Positions 25,547 to 32,793 of a stretch of DNA of 64,000 nucleotides are shown one piece after another. The stretch is from positions 2,922,501 through 2,986,500 of the forward strand of contig JBDWTN010000007.1 in assembly GCA_039984955.1 (NCBI GenBank), read 5' to 3'. Every line of letters starts with the position of its first letter. Position 1 is the first letter of the stretch. The position numbers and the translations under genes were made by a program. This DNA is from Marinobacter alexandrii. GTDB lineage: Bacteria; Bacteroidota; Bacteroidia; Cytophagales; Cyclobacteriaceae. The notes beneath the pieces were generated by a model. It was not told the DNA's origin, made no database searches, and saw nothing but the letters and a program-made list of their open reading frames with translations.

Positions 25547-27298
25547 TCAAATTTTATTCTCCTCCTTTGGAGGGGGATTAAGGGGTAGATTTTTAATTTC
25601 TTCTGATAAATAACTTCTTACTCTGTCTACATTGCTAAGAATTGAATCATCAGTGATTCTAATGATTGTGAACCCTAAATCTTCAAGCTCTTTTTGTTTT
25701 ATCTCATCTTTCACAGTCATCTCTTCATAGCTGTGAGTAATACCATCCACTTCTATAATTAGTTTTAATGGAATTGAAACAAAATCTACAATATAGTTTC
25801 CAATAGGTCTTTGTCTTTTGAAAGGATAGCCTAAACCGCTAGCACGAAGAACATATTTCCATAGTGTTGCTTCCGCAATTGTAGATTCGTTTCTGAGTTT
25901 TTTTGCTTTGTCTTTAAGGCTTTTATTGTAGTAATAATGTTTATCACTTTCCCTCCCCCTTGCCCCCTCAGTGAGGGGGAATTGTTCGTCCCTAACTCCC
26001 CCTTTGGAGTGGGTGGGGGGGAGGTTTTTTATCTTCTCTAACCTCAAACTAACTGCATTTTTATGTGCCTCTAGCTGCTCTGCTGCTGCCATTTTTTCGA
26101 TAGCTGGGCCGAGATTCTGGATGCCTTGTTCATTAAGCTTTTGGAACGTGATTTTTTTTACAAAACTATCCAGCGATACTCCGCTGTAGTTACGAGCATA
26201 ACCATTAGTTGGTAAAGTGTGATTTGTTCCACTTGCATAATCTCCAGCGCTTTCACAGCTCCAATTACCAAGGAAGATACTTCCAGCAATTGTGATTCGT
26301 TCTCCTATCTCTTCAGCATTTGCCGTAGCAATGATGAGGTGTTCTGGGGCGTATTCATTACTAAACAAAACTGCTTCATTCAGGTTTTTAACTAAAACTG
26401 ATTGACTGTTTTCTAACGCTTTTTTTGCAATGTCTTTTCTTGGCAGGTCTTCAACTTGTTTGATTATTTCCTGTTCAACTCTGGAGATTAAAACCTCAGA
26501 ATCACTAACCAGCACAACCTGACTATCAGGTCCATGTTCTGCTTGAGAAAGCAAATCTGCTGCAATAAATTCAGGATAAGCAGAATCATCAGCAATGATC
26601 AATACTTCACTAGGACCTGCTGGCATGTCTATAGCTACGCCATAATTTTGTGCTAGTTGTTTAGCTGCTGTTACATACTGATTTCCCGGGCCAAAAATTT
26701 TATCAACTTGAGGAATAGACTCGGTCCCAAAGGTCATTGCTGCTATAGCCTGAGCTCCTCCTGTTAGGAATACTTTCTCTATTCCTAAGAGCTTACAGGT
26801 CCATCCAATGACTTCATTAAGTTTTCCTTCTTTTGTCGGCGGTGTGCAAACAACGATGTTTTTACAATTAGCAATTTTTGCAGGAATAGCAAGCATGAGC
26901 AGGGTAGAGAATAGAGGAGCTGATCCACCTGGAATATATAAACCTACATTTTGAATGCCTACACTTTTGCGCCAGCAACTGACCCCAGGCATGGTTTCGA
27001 TTATCTGGACTTCCTCATTCTGAGAGAGGTGGAACTTTTCAATATTGGATTTAGCAATTTGGATAGCACTAGCTAGTTCTTCATCTATTTTGAATGCCAT
27101 TGAACTCAATTCGATCGAAACTGAGTCAAGTTTTACTCCATCAAATTTTTCTCCCATTTCAAGTAGCGCACTATCGCCTCGATCTTTGACATCAGCAAGG
27201 ATTGTTTTAACCTTTCCTTCCAATTCTGAGAGATCGAATGTGGGACGTTTGCAAATGGAAGCCCAAATGCTGGGTTCTGGATATTTTATGTTTTTCAT
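25547..27298 (-). CDS. hisD: Histidinol dehydrogenase HisD with C-terminal DUF559 endonuclease-like extension
   Basis: 583 residues from ATG 27298 (MKNIKYPEPSIW, the usual HisD beginning; upstream ATG 27313 and TTG 27319 are open). The first about 424 residues are complete HisD, which oxidises histidinol to histidine: VGLYIPGGSAPL, GPGNQYVTAAKQ, MPAGPSEVLIIAD, SQAEHGPDSQV, NEYAPEHLI and a normal end EAHKNAVSLRLEKI. The frame then continues 159 residues through a Pro/Gly-rich stretch into a DUF559/Vsr-like domain (YYYNKSLKDKAKKLRNEST ... GNYIVDFVSIPLKLIIEVDG). Ordinary HisD is about 430 residues. The extension lies inside a repeat-bounded cassette. Confidence 0.92.
   Translation of the reverse strand: MKNIKYPEPSIWASICKRPTFDLSELEGKVKTILADVKDRGDSALLEMGEKFDGVKLDSVSIELSSMAFKIDEELASAIQIAKSNIEKFHLSQNEEVQIIETMPGVSCWRKSVGIQNVGLYIPGGSAPLFSTLLMLAIPAKIANCKNIVVCTPPTKEGKLNEVIGWTCKLLGIEKVFLTGGAQAIAAMTFGTESIPQVDKIFGPGNQYVTAAKQLAQNYGVAIDMPAGPSEVLIIADDSAYPEFIAADLLSQAEHGPDSQVVLVSDSEVLISRVEQEIIKQVEDLPRKDIAKKALENSQSVLVKNLNEAVLFSNEYAPEHLIIATANAEEIGERITIAGSIFLGNWSCESAGDYASGTNHTLPTNGYARNYSGVSLDSFVKKITFQKLNEQGIQNLGPAIEKMAAAEQLEAHKNAVSLRLEKIKNLPPTHSKGGVRDEQFPLTEGARGRESDKHYYYNKSLKDKAKKLRNESTIAEATLWKYVLRASGLGYPFKRQRPIGNYIVDFVSIPLKLIIEVDGITHSYEEMTVKDEIKQKELEDLGFTIIRITDDSILSNVDRVRSYLSEEIKNLPLNPPPKEENKI
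25559..25603. repeat. Cassette direct repeat, hisCB-proximal copy
   Basis: On the coding (minus) strand it reads AAATTAAAAATCTACCCCTT then CCCCTCCAAAGGAGGAG. It contains the palindrome CCTCCTTTGGAGG. It matches the other copy in the order A-tract, C-run, CTCCAAAGG(G/A)GGAG, and encodes KNLPLNPPPKEE. Confidence 0.65.
25996..26034. repeat. Cassette direct repeat, hisD-proximal copy
   Basis: On the coding strand it reads AAGATAAAAAACCTCCCCCC followed by ACCCACTCCAAAGGGGGAG. It is the same orientation and motif order as the copy at 25559, and encodes KNLPPTHSKGG immediately after the natural HisD C-terminus. Confidence 0.65.
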
Positions 27299-27366
27299 TT
27301 TATACAAGTCCATAATCAATAGCCGATGGTCAACAGAGGCATGTCTACTTAAAGGCTATCGACTAA

Positions 27367-28224
27367 TTACACAATCATCTTTTCAATTGGGCAAACTAAA
27401 ATGCCTTCTGCACCTTTTTCTTTGAGCTGGTCAATCACATCCCAAAAATCATCTTCTTTGATAACACTATGTACGCTGCTCCATCCTTCATCGGCAAGTG
27501 GCAAAACGGTAGGACTCCTCATGCCCGGTAGCAAATTGATAATATTATTAAGCTGATTGTTAGGAGCGTTTAGCAGAATGTACTTATTCTGTTTGGCTGA
27601 TTTGACTGCTTCAATTCGAAATAAAAGCTTATCAAGTATTTGTTTCTTTTCGGAGGTCAACATGGTATTCGCTACCAATAGCGCCTCACTTTTCAGCGCA
27701 ACCTCTACTTCTTTTAATCCGTTCGCTAGCAATGTACTTCCTGTACTCACGATATCGAAGACAGCCTCAGCTAGCCCAATTCCAGGAGCTATCTCAACAC
27801 TACCGCTTATTACTTCCACGGTTGCATTGATGTTATTCTTTTCGAGAAAATTCTTTAAGATAATGGGGTAACTTGTCGCAATTCGTTTACCCGAAAACCA
27901 CTCAAGTCCTGTATACTCTTCTTCTCTTCGAATAGCCAGAGATAAACGACACTTAGAAAATCCTGTCCGATTAATTATTGTTACCGGCTGCTGTTTCTCT
28001 AGGTATTCATTTTCTCCCACAATCCCGATATCTGCAACGCCTTCTGCTACATATTGAGGAATATCATCATCTCGCAGGTAGAAGACTTCCAAAGGGAAAT
28101 TGGAAGCCGTGGACATCAGTTTGCCTCCATTATTTATTTTAATTCCACACTCCTTGAGTAAGCCCATGCTTTTCTCGTTGAGACGGCCGCTTTTCTGTAC
28201 GGCTATTTTTAGTACCTGATTCAT
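27367..28224 (-). CDS. hisG: ATP phosphoribosyltransferase HisG (long form)
   Basis: 285 residues. First and committed enzyme of histidine synthesis: KIAVQKSGRLNEKS, DIGIVGENEYLE, RIATSYP, EIAPGIGLAEAVFDIVSTGSTLLANGL (the phosphate-binding loop), and a C-terminal PII/ACT-like regulatory domain (about 215-285, ending GAEGILVCPIEKMIV). The long form with this domain is feedback-inhibited by histidine and needs no HisZ. It is the first structural gene of the operon, 48 bases before hisD, and is preceded by the attenuator. Confidence 0.95.
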   Translation of the reverse strand: MNQVLKIAVQKSGRLNEKSMGLLKECGIKINNGGKLMSTASNFPLEVFYLRDDDIPQYVAEGVADIGIVGENEYLEKQQPVTIINRTGFSKCRLSLAIRREEEYTGLEWFSGKRIATSYPIILKNFLEKNNINATVEVISGSVEIAPGIGLAEAVFDIVSTGSTLLANGLKEVEVALKSEALLVANTMLTSEKKQILDKLLFRIEAVKSAKQNKYILLNAPNNQLNNIINLLPGMRSPTVLPLADEGWSSVHSVIKEDDFWDVIDQLKEKGAEGILVCPIEKMIV

Positions 28225-28294
28225 TACTTTTCTTTTTGGCAGTTACTTGGTTAGAACTAATTCATTATCTCAATGTTACTCTGTCGCATAGCGA

Positions 28295-28330
28295 CAAAAA
28301 AAGGCCCGACGGTAATCCGACGGGCCTTTG
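28295..28330 (-). terminator. Attenuator terminator of the his operon
   Basis: Minus-strand hairpin AAAGGCCCG ... CGGGCCTTT with an inner CGG/CCG pairing and a 4-base loop, followed by a run of T residues. It lies 32 bases after the leader-peptide stop and about 70 bases before hisG, the position of a transcription attenuator. A second small palindrome (GTCGC-TAT-GCGAC) follows at once. Confidence 0.85.
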
Positions 28331-28346
28331 GGTTATTTTAATATAA

Positions 28347-28407
28347 CTACAGCATCATCTTCTCACCTCTCTTGAGTGAAGTTGTAATGATGTGCATGAT
28401 GATGTAG
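28347..28407 (-). promoter_or_regulatory. his leader stem pairing the His codons with a downstream segment
   Basis: The leader segment CTACATCATCAT (28407-28396), which carries the His codons, is complementary at 11 of 12 positions to ATGATGCTGTAG (28358-28347) just after the leader stop. This has the position of the 1:2 pairing of classical attenuators: a ribosome stalled at His codons would block arm 1, and one at the stop codon would cover arm 2. An antiterminator pairing with the terminator was not found by eye. Confidence 0.5.
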
Positions 28408-28422
28408 TTGATTTATTCTCAT
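28363..28422 (-). CDS. hisL: his operon leader peptide
   Basis: A 19-codon frame on the minus strand, MRINQLHHHAHHYNFTQER, ending in TGA. Five of the 19 residues are His, in the block HHHAHH. It lies between a strong promoter (9 bases upstream) and an intrinsic terminator, directly before hisG. This is the arrangement of enterobacterial hisL, whose translation senses charged tRNA-His. It has no recognisable Shine-Dalgarno sequence and is probably translated from a nearly leaderless transcript. Confidence 0.85.
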   Translation of the reverse strand: MRINQLHHHAHHYNFTQER

Positions 28423-28431
28423 TCTTGGGCG

Positions 28432-28460
28432 CAAATATATAGGGATTTTCGAATTGACAA
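28432..28460 (-). promoter_or_regulatory. his operon promoter
   Basis: Minus strand TTG (28460-28458), 18-base spacer, TATATTTG (28439-28432): an exact match to the Bacteroidota consensus. It fills the space between the superoxide dismutase stop codon (28461) and the leader ATG (28422). Transcription is expected to start only a few bases before the leader ATG. Confidence 0.75.
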
Positions 28461-29060
28461 TTATCCAGCGAATTTTTCTCCTACAGCATCCCAATTTACC
28501 ACATTAAAAAAAGCATTAATGTAATCTGGACGTCTATTTTGATAATTTAAGTAGTACGCGTGCTCCCACACGTCTAATCCTAAGATAGGTGTTCCTGAAC
28601 ATCCTGCCTCAGGCATCAAAGGATTGTCCTGATTGGCAGTCGAGCAAACTGACACTGATCCATCACTATTCTTGCATAACCATGCCCATCCACTACCAAA
28701 TCGAGTAGCCGCGGCATTGCTGAACTCTTCTTTGAACTTGTCAAATGATCCGAAAGCTGAATTGATTGCATCTGCTAGAGCACCTGAAGGTTCACCACCA
28801 CCGTTTGGACTCATAACCGACCAAAAAAGTGTGTGATTAAAGTGACCACCTCCGTTATTTCTTACTGCTGCATTATCGGAGTGATTCTTGCACAGATCTT
28901 CTATGGATTTTCCATCCATATCTGCCCCTTCAATGGCTGCATTAACTTTGGAAACATAGGCAGCATGGTGTTTACCATGATGTATTTCCATGGTTTTTGC
29001 ATCAATGTGTGGTTCTAATGCATCATGTGCATACGGTAGGTTTGGTAATTCAAAAGCCAT
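28461..29060 (-). CDS. Superoxide dismutase (Fe/Mn family)
   Basis: 199 residues: [32 protein letters not shown] with the first metal His, [13 protein letters not shown] with the second, and the C-terminal [22 protein letters not shown] with Asp and His ligands. It converts superoxide to peroxide and oxygen. Cytoplasmic, since there is no signal sequence. The metal cannot be settled from sequence alone, although [11 protein letters not shown] fits either type. The his promoter begins at its stop codon. Confidence 0.95.
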   Translation of the reverse strand: MAFELPNLPYAHDALEPHIDAKTMEIHHGKHHAAYVSKVNAAIEGADMDGKSIEDLCKNHSDNAAVRNNGGGHFNHTLFWSVMSPNGGGEPSGALADAINSAFGSFDKFKEEFSNAAATRFGSGWAWLCKNSDGSVSVCSTANQDNPLMPEAGCSGTPILGLDVWEHAYYLNYQNRRPDYINAFFNVVNWDAVGEKFAG

Positions 29061-29257
29061 AGTTATCGTGATTTTTATAGGTTCAAAAAAATGATTCGGT
29101 AATTATAACAATAAGAATGCAGGTTTGGTTGCTCTTTTTAATTTGAATAATGTCTTTTTTAGGTTCATGGGATTAGCAGAACAATAGATATGACTATTAA
29201 CTTAGCTCAGCCTGTGCCTATCAGGTAAATTCATATTACTCGAACATTTCGAAAATA

Positions 29258-30739
29258 CTATTTGCCCTCTTCGATTAAATTTAGGGTGTATTCTAATTCT
29301 ACATCTTGTTCAGCCATATATTCTTCAAAAGTGGTTGTGACTTTATGGTCTGGGATAACTCCACGCCCAAATGGAATATCAGCACTTTCAAAGTTGGTAG
29401 AAAATTTTAGTAGAGGTATTCTTATTTCCATTTGTGAATTTGGTAGAAGCAGATATGTATATAGGCCACTGGTTTGTCCATAAAACCCACCGCCTGTTTC
29501 TTCTCCAATAAATAAAGCATCTGATTGTGCTTTTGCAATTGATGCAAATTCAGAACCGCCAGAATAGGTTTTACCGGAAATTAGTATGTATAAATTTCCG
29601 AGGAATGGGTTTTCCTGAGGTGATTCGGTCGACAATACACCTTCTTTTCTCAAAAATCTTCCATCTTTTGCTAGGTAGTGTTCTTCCTTCAGCATGCTGT
29701 AGAGCTCCTCTTTGTCATCCTTATAATTTGTGTAATTAATGAAAGAATATTCCAGACCCTTAGTCTCAACATATTTGTATTTTTCATACGGTGTTTTTGT
29801 TAGGTAAGAAAACAGATAATCTTCAGCACCTTCTGAGCCACCTCGAACGTTTCGGATGTCGATTACCAAATTTCTTATTTCTCTCTTTTGGATGATTCCA
29901 AACAGACTATCTACAACTGTTTTAAAACTTCGGTGCTCTTCTTCAAATTCCTCGTAACCGAAATCATTAAACGTCATAATTGCTGTTTGAATATCTGATT
30001 TTATTTCAAAGTTGTACAGTCCCTCTATTTGCTCGATCTTCTTTTTTGGAGTTTTTCGAGCGATTGAAACTAGACCGTCTCTGTCAACTAGTTTAACGGT
30101 TATTTTTGTTTTGCTATTAGTCTTTGGATCAATAAGAGTAATGGAAGCATTGTCTTTTTTAGGGATGTGAATAAAATCTAAATAGTAACCTGCAAAACTA
30201 AATCTGTCAATAACTCTATACTTGCCAGAGGTAGTGAAACCATCTGATAAACGAGAAATATGATCGAACATCTTGCTCACAATGGAATCTATGACCACCC
30301 CATCTATGCTGCTTAAAAATTTACCCTTCGTTTTGTTGTCTCCAATGTCATTGAGTAAGTAGATTTTTTTATCAATTGTTTTGATACCAAATGGCAGATA
30401 CTTTCCTTTCTGACTGATATAATTCCCGATATCACTCGAAGAGGAACTCACTCTTGAATGTCCTTCTTTGTCAGCAGCGGTAACAAAAGAGAGCACTCTG
30501 AAGAATTCGTATGAATCCATCCCATCATAAATTTTATCTCTGTTTTCTTTGAAAACCTTTTCATACTCAGAAAAGCTAGTATACCAATAAAGCCCAGTAT
30601 GTGCCTCTTTCAAGGAAGAAACCATTAAATCATAATCTTCTAAGAGTTTATCTTTTGAGTGGGTTTTTAAGAGGCTATCATCTTGAGCAAGTAATAGGGA
30701 AGACATTAATGCTAAGAATATAATTAATGGATGCTTCAT
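29258..30739 (-). CDS. S41 family C-terminal-processing-like peptidase
   Basis: 493 residues with a signal peptide (1-18, ending LLLAQ). An N-terminal helical region (SKDKLLEDYDLMVSSLKEAHTGLYWY) is followed by a PDZ-like middle part and the S41 core: RNLVIDIRNVRGGSEGAEDYLFSYL, then LYILISGKTYSGGSEFASIAKAQ with the nucleophile Ser around residue 400, and FIGEETGGGFYG. Probably periplasmic or surface-located. It stands alone, and the substrate is unknown. Confidence 0.88.
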   Translation of the reverse strand: MKHPLIIFLALMSSLLLAQDDSLLKTHSKDKLLEDYDLMVSSLKEAHTGLYWYTSFSEYEKVFKENRDKIYDGMDSYEFFRVLSFVTAADKEGHSRVSSSSSDIGNYISQKGKYLPFGIKTIDKKIYLLNDIGDNKTKGKFLSSIDGVVIDSIVSKMFDHISRLSDGFTTSGKYRVIDRFSFAGYYLDFIHIPKKDNASITLIDPKTNSKTKITVKLVDRDGLVSIARKTPKKKIEQIEGLYNFEIKSDIQTAIMTFNDFGYEEFEEEHRSFKTVVDSLFGIIQKREIRNLVIDIRNVRGGSEGAEDYLFSYLTKTPYEKYKYVETKGLEYSFINYTNYKDDKEELYSMLKEEHYLAKDGRFLRKEGVLSTESPQENPFLGNLYILISGKTYSGGSEFASIAKAQSDALFIGEETGGGFYGQTSGLYTYLLLPNSQMEIRIPLLKFSTNFESADIPFGRGVIPDHKVTTTFEEYMAEQDVELEYTLNLIEEGK

Positions 30740-30796
30740 GATTTTCGATTTTTGACAAAATGAAGCTTTTAAAACTTGTTTCTATTGTAAAATATT

Positions 30797-31597
30797 TCAG
30801 TACTTAACCTGAAGAGCATTTTGGAAGTCCATAGGATTCACACCTGTGAATCTTTTGAAGTTTTTATAAAAATGAGAAGGATCATAAAACCCACAATCAA
30901 TTGCGACATTGAATATTGGAGTGCCATTTTTTAGCATTCTCTTACTCTTTTCAATTTTTTTTAACAGTACAAAATTATTTGGTGTTAAACCTGTTTCCTG
31001 CTTGAAGAGTCTGATAAACTTGTACTTGTTTATTCCAAACTTTGACGCTGTTTTATCCAATGAAAAAGAGTTAAAGCTGGTTTCATTGATGAAGCTTTGA
31101 AACAGTTTATTTGTTTTAAAATCGATTGGTCTTTCGGTTGCATATTTTCTCACTAACAATTTCAAAGAAGTGGTTAGTCTTTTTTCAAATTCGACATGGC
31201 TTTTCTTATAATTTTTAGATAAGAAGTAAAGCTCATTGAAAATTTTTTGATCGTAAATAATCTTATCCTCAAAGAAGACGTCTTCACCATTATTAAAATC
31301 CTTTATAGCTTCTGGAGATACGTAATAGGTGAAAAATGAATTTCCAAGATCTCGATCACATGGTGTTGCATGAACTTCGCCCGGATTTGTGATTGATAGG
31401 GTGCTAATAGGTGCTTTTAAAAATTTGTCGGTAAGTTTTGTGTTAAAGGTAGAGGTTAGAATAAGAGCGATATTGAAAGTTTCGTGCGTATGAAACGGAA
31501 AGTCAAGTGTGTGAGACTTTGCATTTAATAATTCCAACCCGTCAAGAATTGGTATTTGATGATATTCACTTACATTAATAATGGAACTCACATTCAA
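30797..31597 (-). CDS. AraC family transcriptional regulator
   Basis: 266 residues. An N-terminal cupin-type sensing domain (HTLDFPFHTHETFNIALIL, then NPGEVHATP) is followed by a C-terminal double helix-turn-helix (about 165-260: LDKTASKFGINKYKFIRLFKQETGLTPNNFVLLKKIEKSKRML ... IFNVAIDCGFYDPSHFYKNFKRFTGVNP). It is isolated between the S41 peptidase and tadA, both on the same strand, so its target is unclear. Confidence 0.88.
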   Translation of the reverse strand: MNVSSIINVSEYHQIPILDGLELLNAKSHTLDFPFHTHETFNIALILTSTFNTKLTDKFLKAPISTLSITNPGEVHATPCDRDLGNSFFTYYVSPEAIKDFNNGEDVFFEDKIIYDQKIFNELYFLSKNYKKSHVEFEKRLTTSLKLLVRKYATERPIDFKTNKLFQSFINETSFNSFSLDKTASKFGINKYKFIRLFKQETGLTPNNFVLLKKIEKSKRMLKNGTPIFNVAIDCGFYDPSHFYKNFKRFTGVNPMDFQNALQVKY

Positions 31598-31708
31598 CTT
31601 TCTTTTACTATTAACATAGAATAGAATGACTTATTTGATTTACAGTATTTTTACTTTTATAGGCGATCTTCATGAATCTTTTAGCGTAGAATTTAAGTTT
31701 CGAGACTC

Positions 31709-32161
31709 CTATTTTTTCCTTATTCTTTTAAAGAAACCTTTAATTAAAACCTCACATTCAGGAGCACTCACACCAAGTTTTAATTCTGTTTTAGGATGAA
31801 TAATGTCTTTGTTATATCTAGAGAAGCCTCTTTCTTTATCTAAAGCTCCTATCACTATTCTCCCGACCTGTGTCCAGAAAAGACCTCCTGCACACATGCT
31901 GCATGGCTCTAGTGTAACAAATAAGGTGCATTCATTCAGATACTTCGAGCTAAGATGATTTTGAGCGGCAGTAATAGCAAGCATCTCGGCATGTGCGGTA
32001 GCATCATTCAAACGCTCCACGCGGTTATGATCCTTGGCGATGATTTTGTTTTCACAAACCACAACCGCGCCAATTGGAATCTCACCTTCATCAAAAGCAT
32101 TTTGTGCCTCCAGGAGTGCTTGCCTCATAAAGTGTTCGTCGCTATATACGCTTAAACTCAT
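31709..32161 (-). CDS. tadA: tRNA-specific adenosine deaminase TadA-like
   Basis: 150 residues of the zinc deaminase fold: H57-A-E59 (ATAHAEMLAI) and P86-C87-x2-C90 (LEPCSMCAGG) bind zinc and activate water; GEIPIGAVVV begins the core. It is most likely the enzyme that converts A34 of tRNA-Arg to inosine, though a guanine or cytosine deaminase is possible. Its ATG overlaps the stop of the preceding exported protein by 4 bases. Confidence 0.82.
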   Translation of the reverse strand: MSLSVYSDEHFMRQALLEAQNAFDEGEIPIGAVVVCENKIIAKDHNRVERLNDATAHAEMLAITAAQNHLSSKYLNECTLFVTLEPCSMCAGGLFWTQVGRIVIGALDKERGFSRYNKDIIHPKTELKLGVSAPECEVLIKGFFKRIRKK

Positions 32162-32712
32162 TGCTTCACTTTGATACTATTCATTATTTCGTTTGCAATT
32201 GGTTGCCAGTTGCTCATTAATCTTGCTTTGCAACTGAAATTGAAAAGAAGAACTTGATTGTTGTAAGAAGTATACTGTATGTATGTATAGTTTTTAGATG
32301 ACCTTGTTCCTGAGAATGCATTGTCATCTGTAATAGAAGATACAAATTCAAAAACAATGTATTTCCTCCCATTTATTTCCTTGATTTCATCTTGAATGAA
32401 TTCGATTTCGTCAAATAGATTCTTGACACTCGCTTTATAAAAACCATAAATCAATTCAGTATCGCTTTCCGTCCATTGCATGATATTGTAATTAATCCCA
32501 AGGGTAACATCTTGGTTTTCATTTGCAAACATTGCCAAAGGCACTTTGGAAGAGTAAACCTGTTTCATTCGATCCTGATCCGTCATACTGATGAAGGAAT
32601 CGGGAATCTGGAGGCTGATTTTTTCATCAGGACCCACCTTTACAGTAGAGAAGGTCTGGGCAAAGCTCTGAAGAGCTAATAGAATAGAGAGTATAGAAAT
32701 TGTTTGCTTCAT
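32158..32712 (-). CDS. Exported hypothetical protein
   Basis: 184 residues with a signal peptide (1-18, ending SFAQ), followed by a PsbP/DcrB-like pattern: VGPDEKISLQIPDSFISMTDQDRMKQVY early on and ANEIMNSIKVKQ at the end. This shape resembles small periplasmic proteins of the DcrB/PsbP fold, but the resemblance is loose. It is translationally coupled to tadA (ATGA), which looks accidental in function. Confidence 0.6.
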   Translation of the reverse strand: MKQTISILSILLALQSFAQTFSTVKVGPDEKISLQIPDSFISMTDQDRMKQVYSSKVPLAMFANENQDVTLGINYNIMQWTESDTELIYGFYKASVKNLFDEIEFIQDEIKEINGRKYIVFEFVSSITDDNAFSGTRSSKNYTYIQYTSYNNQVLLFNFSCKARLMSNWQPIANEIMNSIKVKQ

Positions 32713-32716
32713 AACT

Positions 32717-32724
32717 CAAAGCTA
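32717..32724 (-). promoter_or_regulatory. Putative -7 element TAGCTTTG
   Basis: An exact TAnnTTTG match close to the start of the exported protein at 32712. No convincing -33 TTG at the right distance, and it is only 4 bases from the ATG, so support is modest. Confidence 0.35.
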
Positions 32725-32756
32725 AAAAGGTGAAAGGTATTTTCCGGTGATCGGCC

Positions 32757-32764
32757 TACCTTTG
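32757..32764 (+). promoter_or_regulatory. Putative -7 element TACCTTTG of aspS
   Basis: Exact TAnnTTTG match 29 bases before the aspS ATG, followed by CGCC as often seen at promoters of housekeeping genes in this phylum. The -33 box is not conserved. Confidence 0.5.
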
Positions 32765-32793
32765 CGCCTCATTTTGATTTAAAAAAGAAATAT

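Larger units (their letters stand above)
25559..26034 (-). mobile_element. Repeat-bounded DUF559 endonuclease cassette inserted at the hisD 3' end
   Basis: A 476-bp segment between two near-identical C/G-rich direct repeats (25559-25603 and 25996-26034). It encodes a domain of the DUF559 family (restriction-endonuclease/Vsr fold): conserved helix LRNESTIAEATLWKYVLR, then FKRQRPIGNYIVDFVSIPLKLIIEVDG with the acidic D...E-V-D residues expected of the active site. A perfect CCCCCTCA/TGAGGGGG hairpin lies inside the left end. The DUF559 part has no start codon of its own here and is read as a HisD fusion. The spacing to hisCB is kept. Mobility is inferred from structure; no transposase is present. 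Confidence 0.6.
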
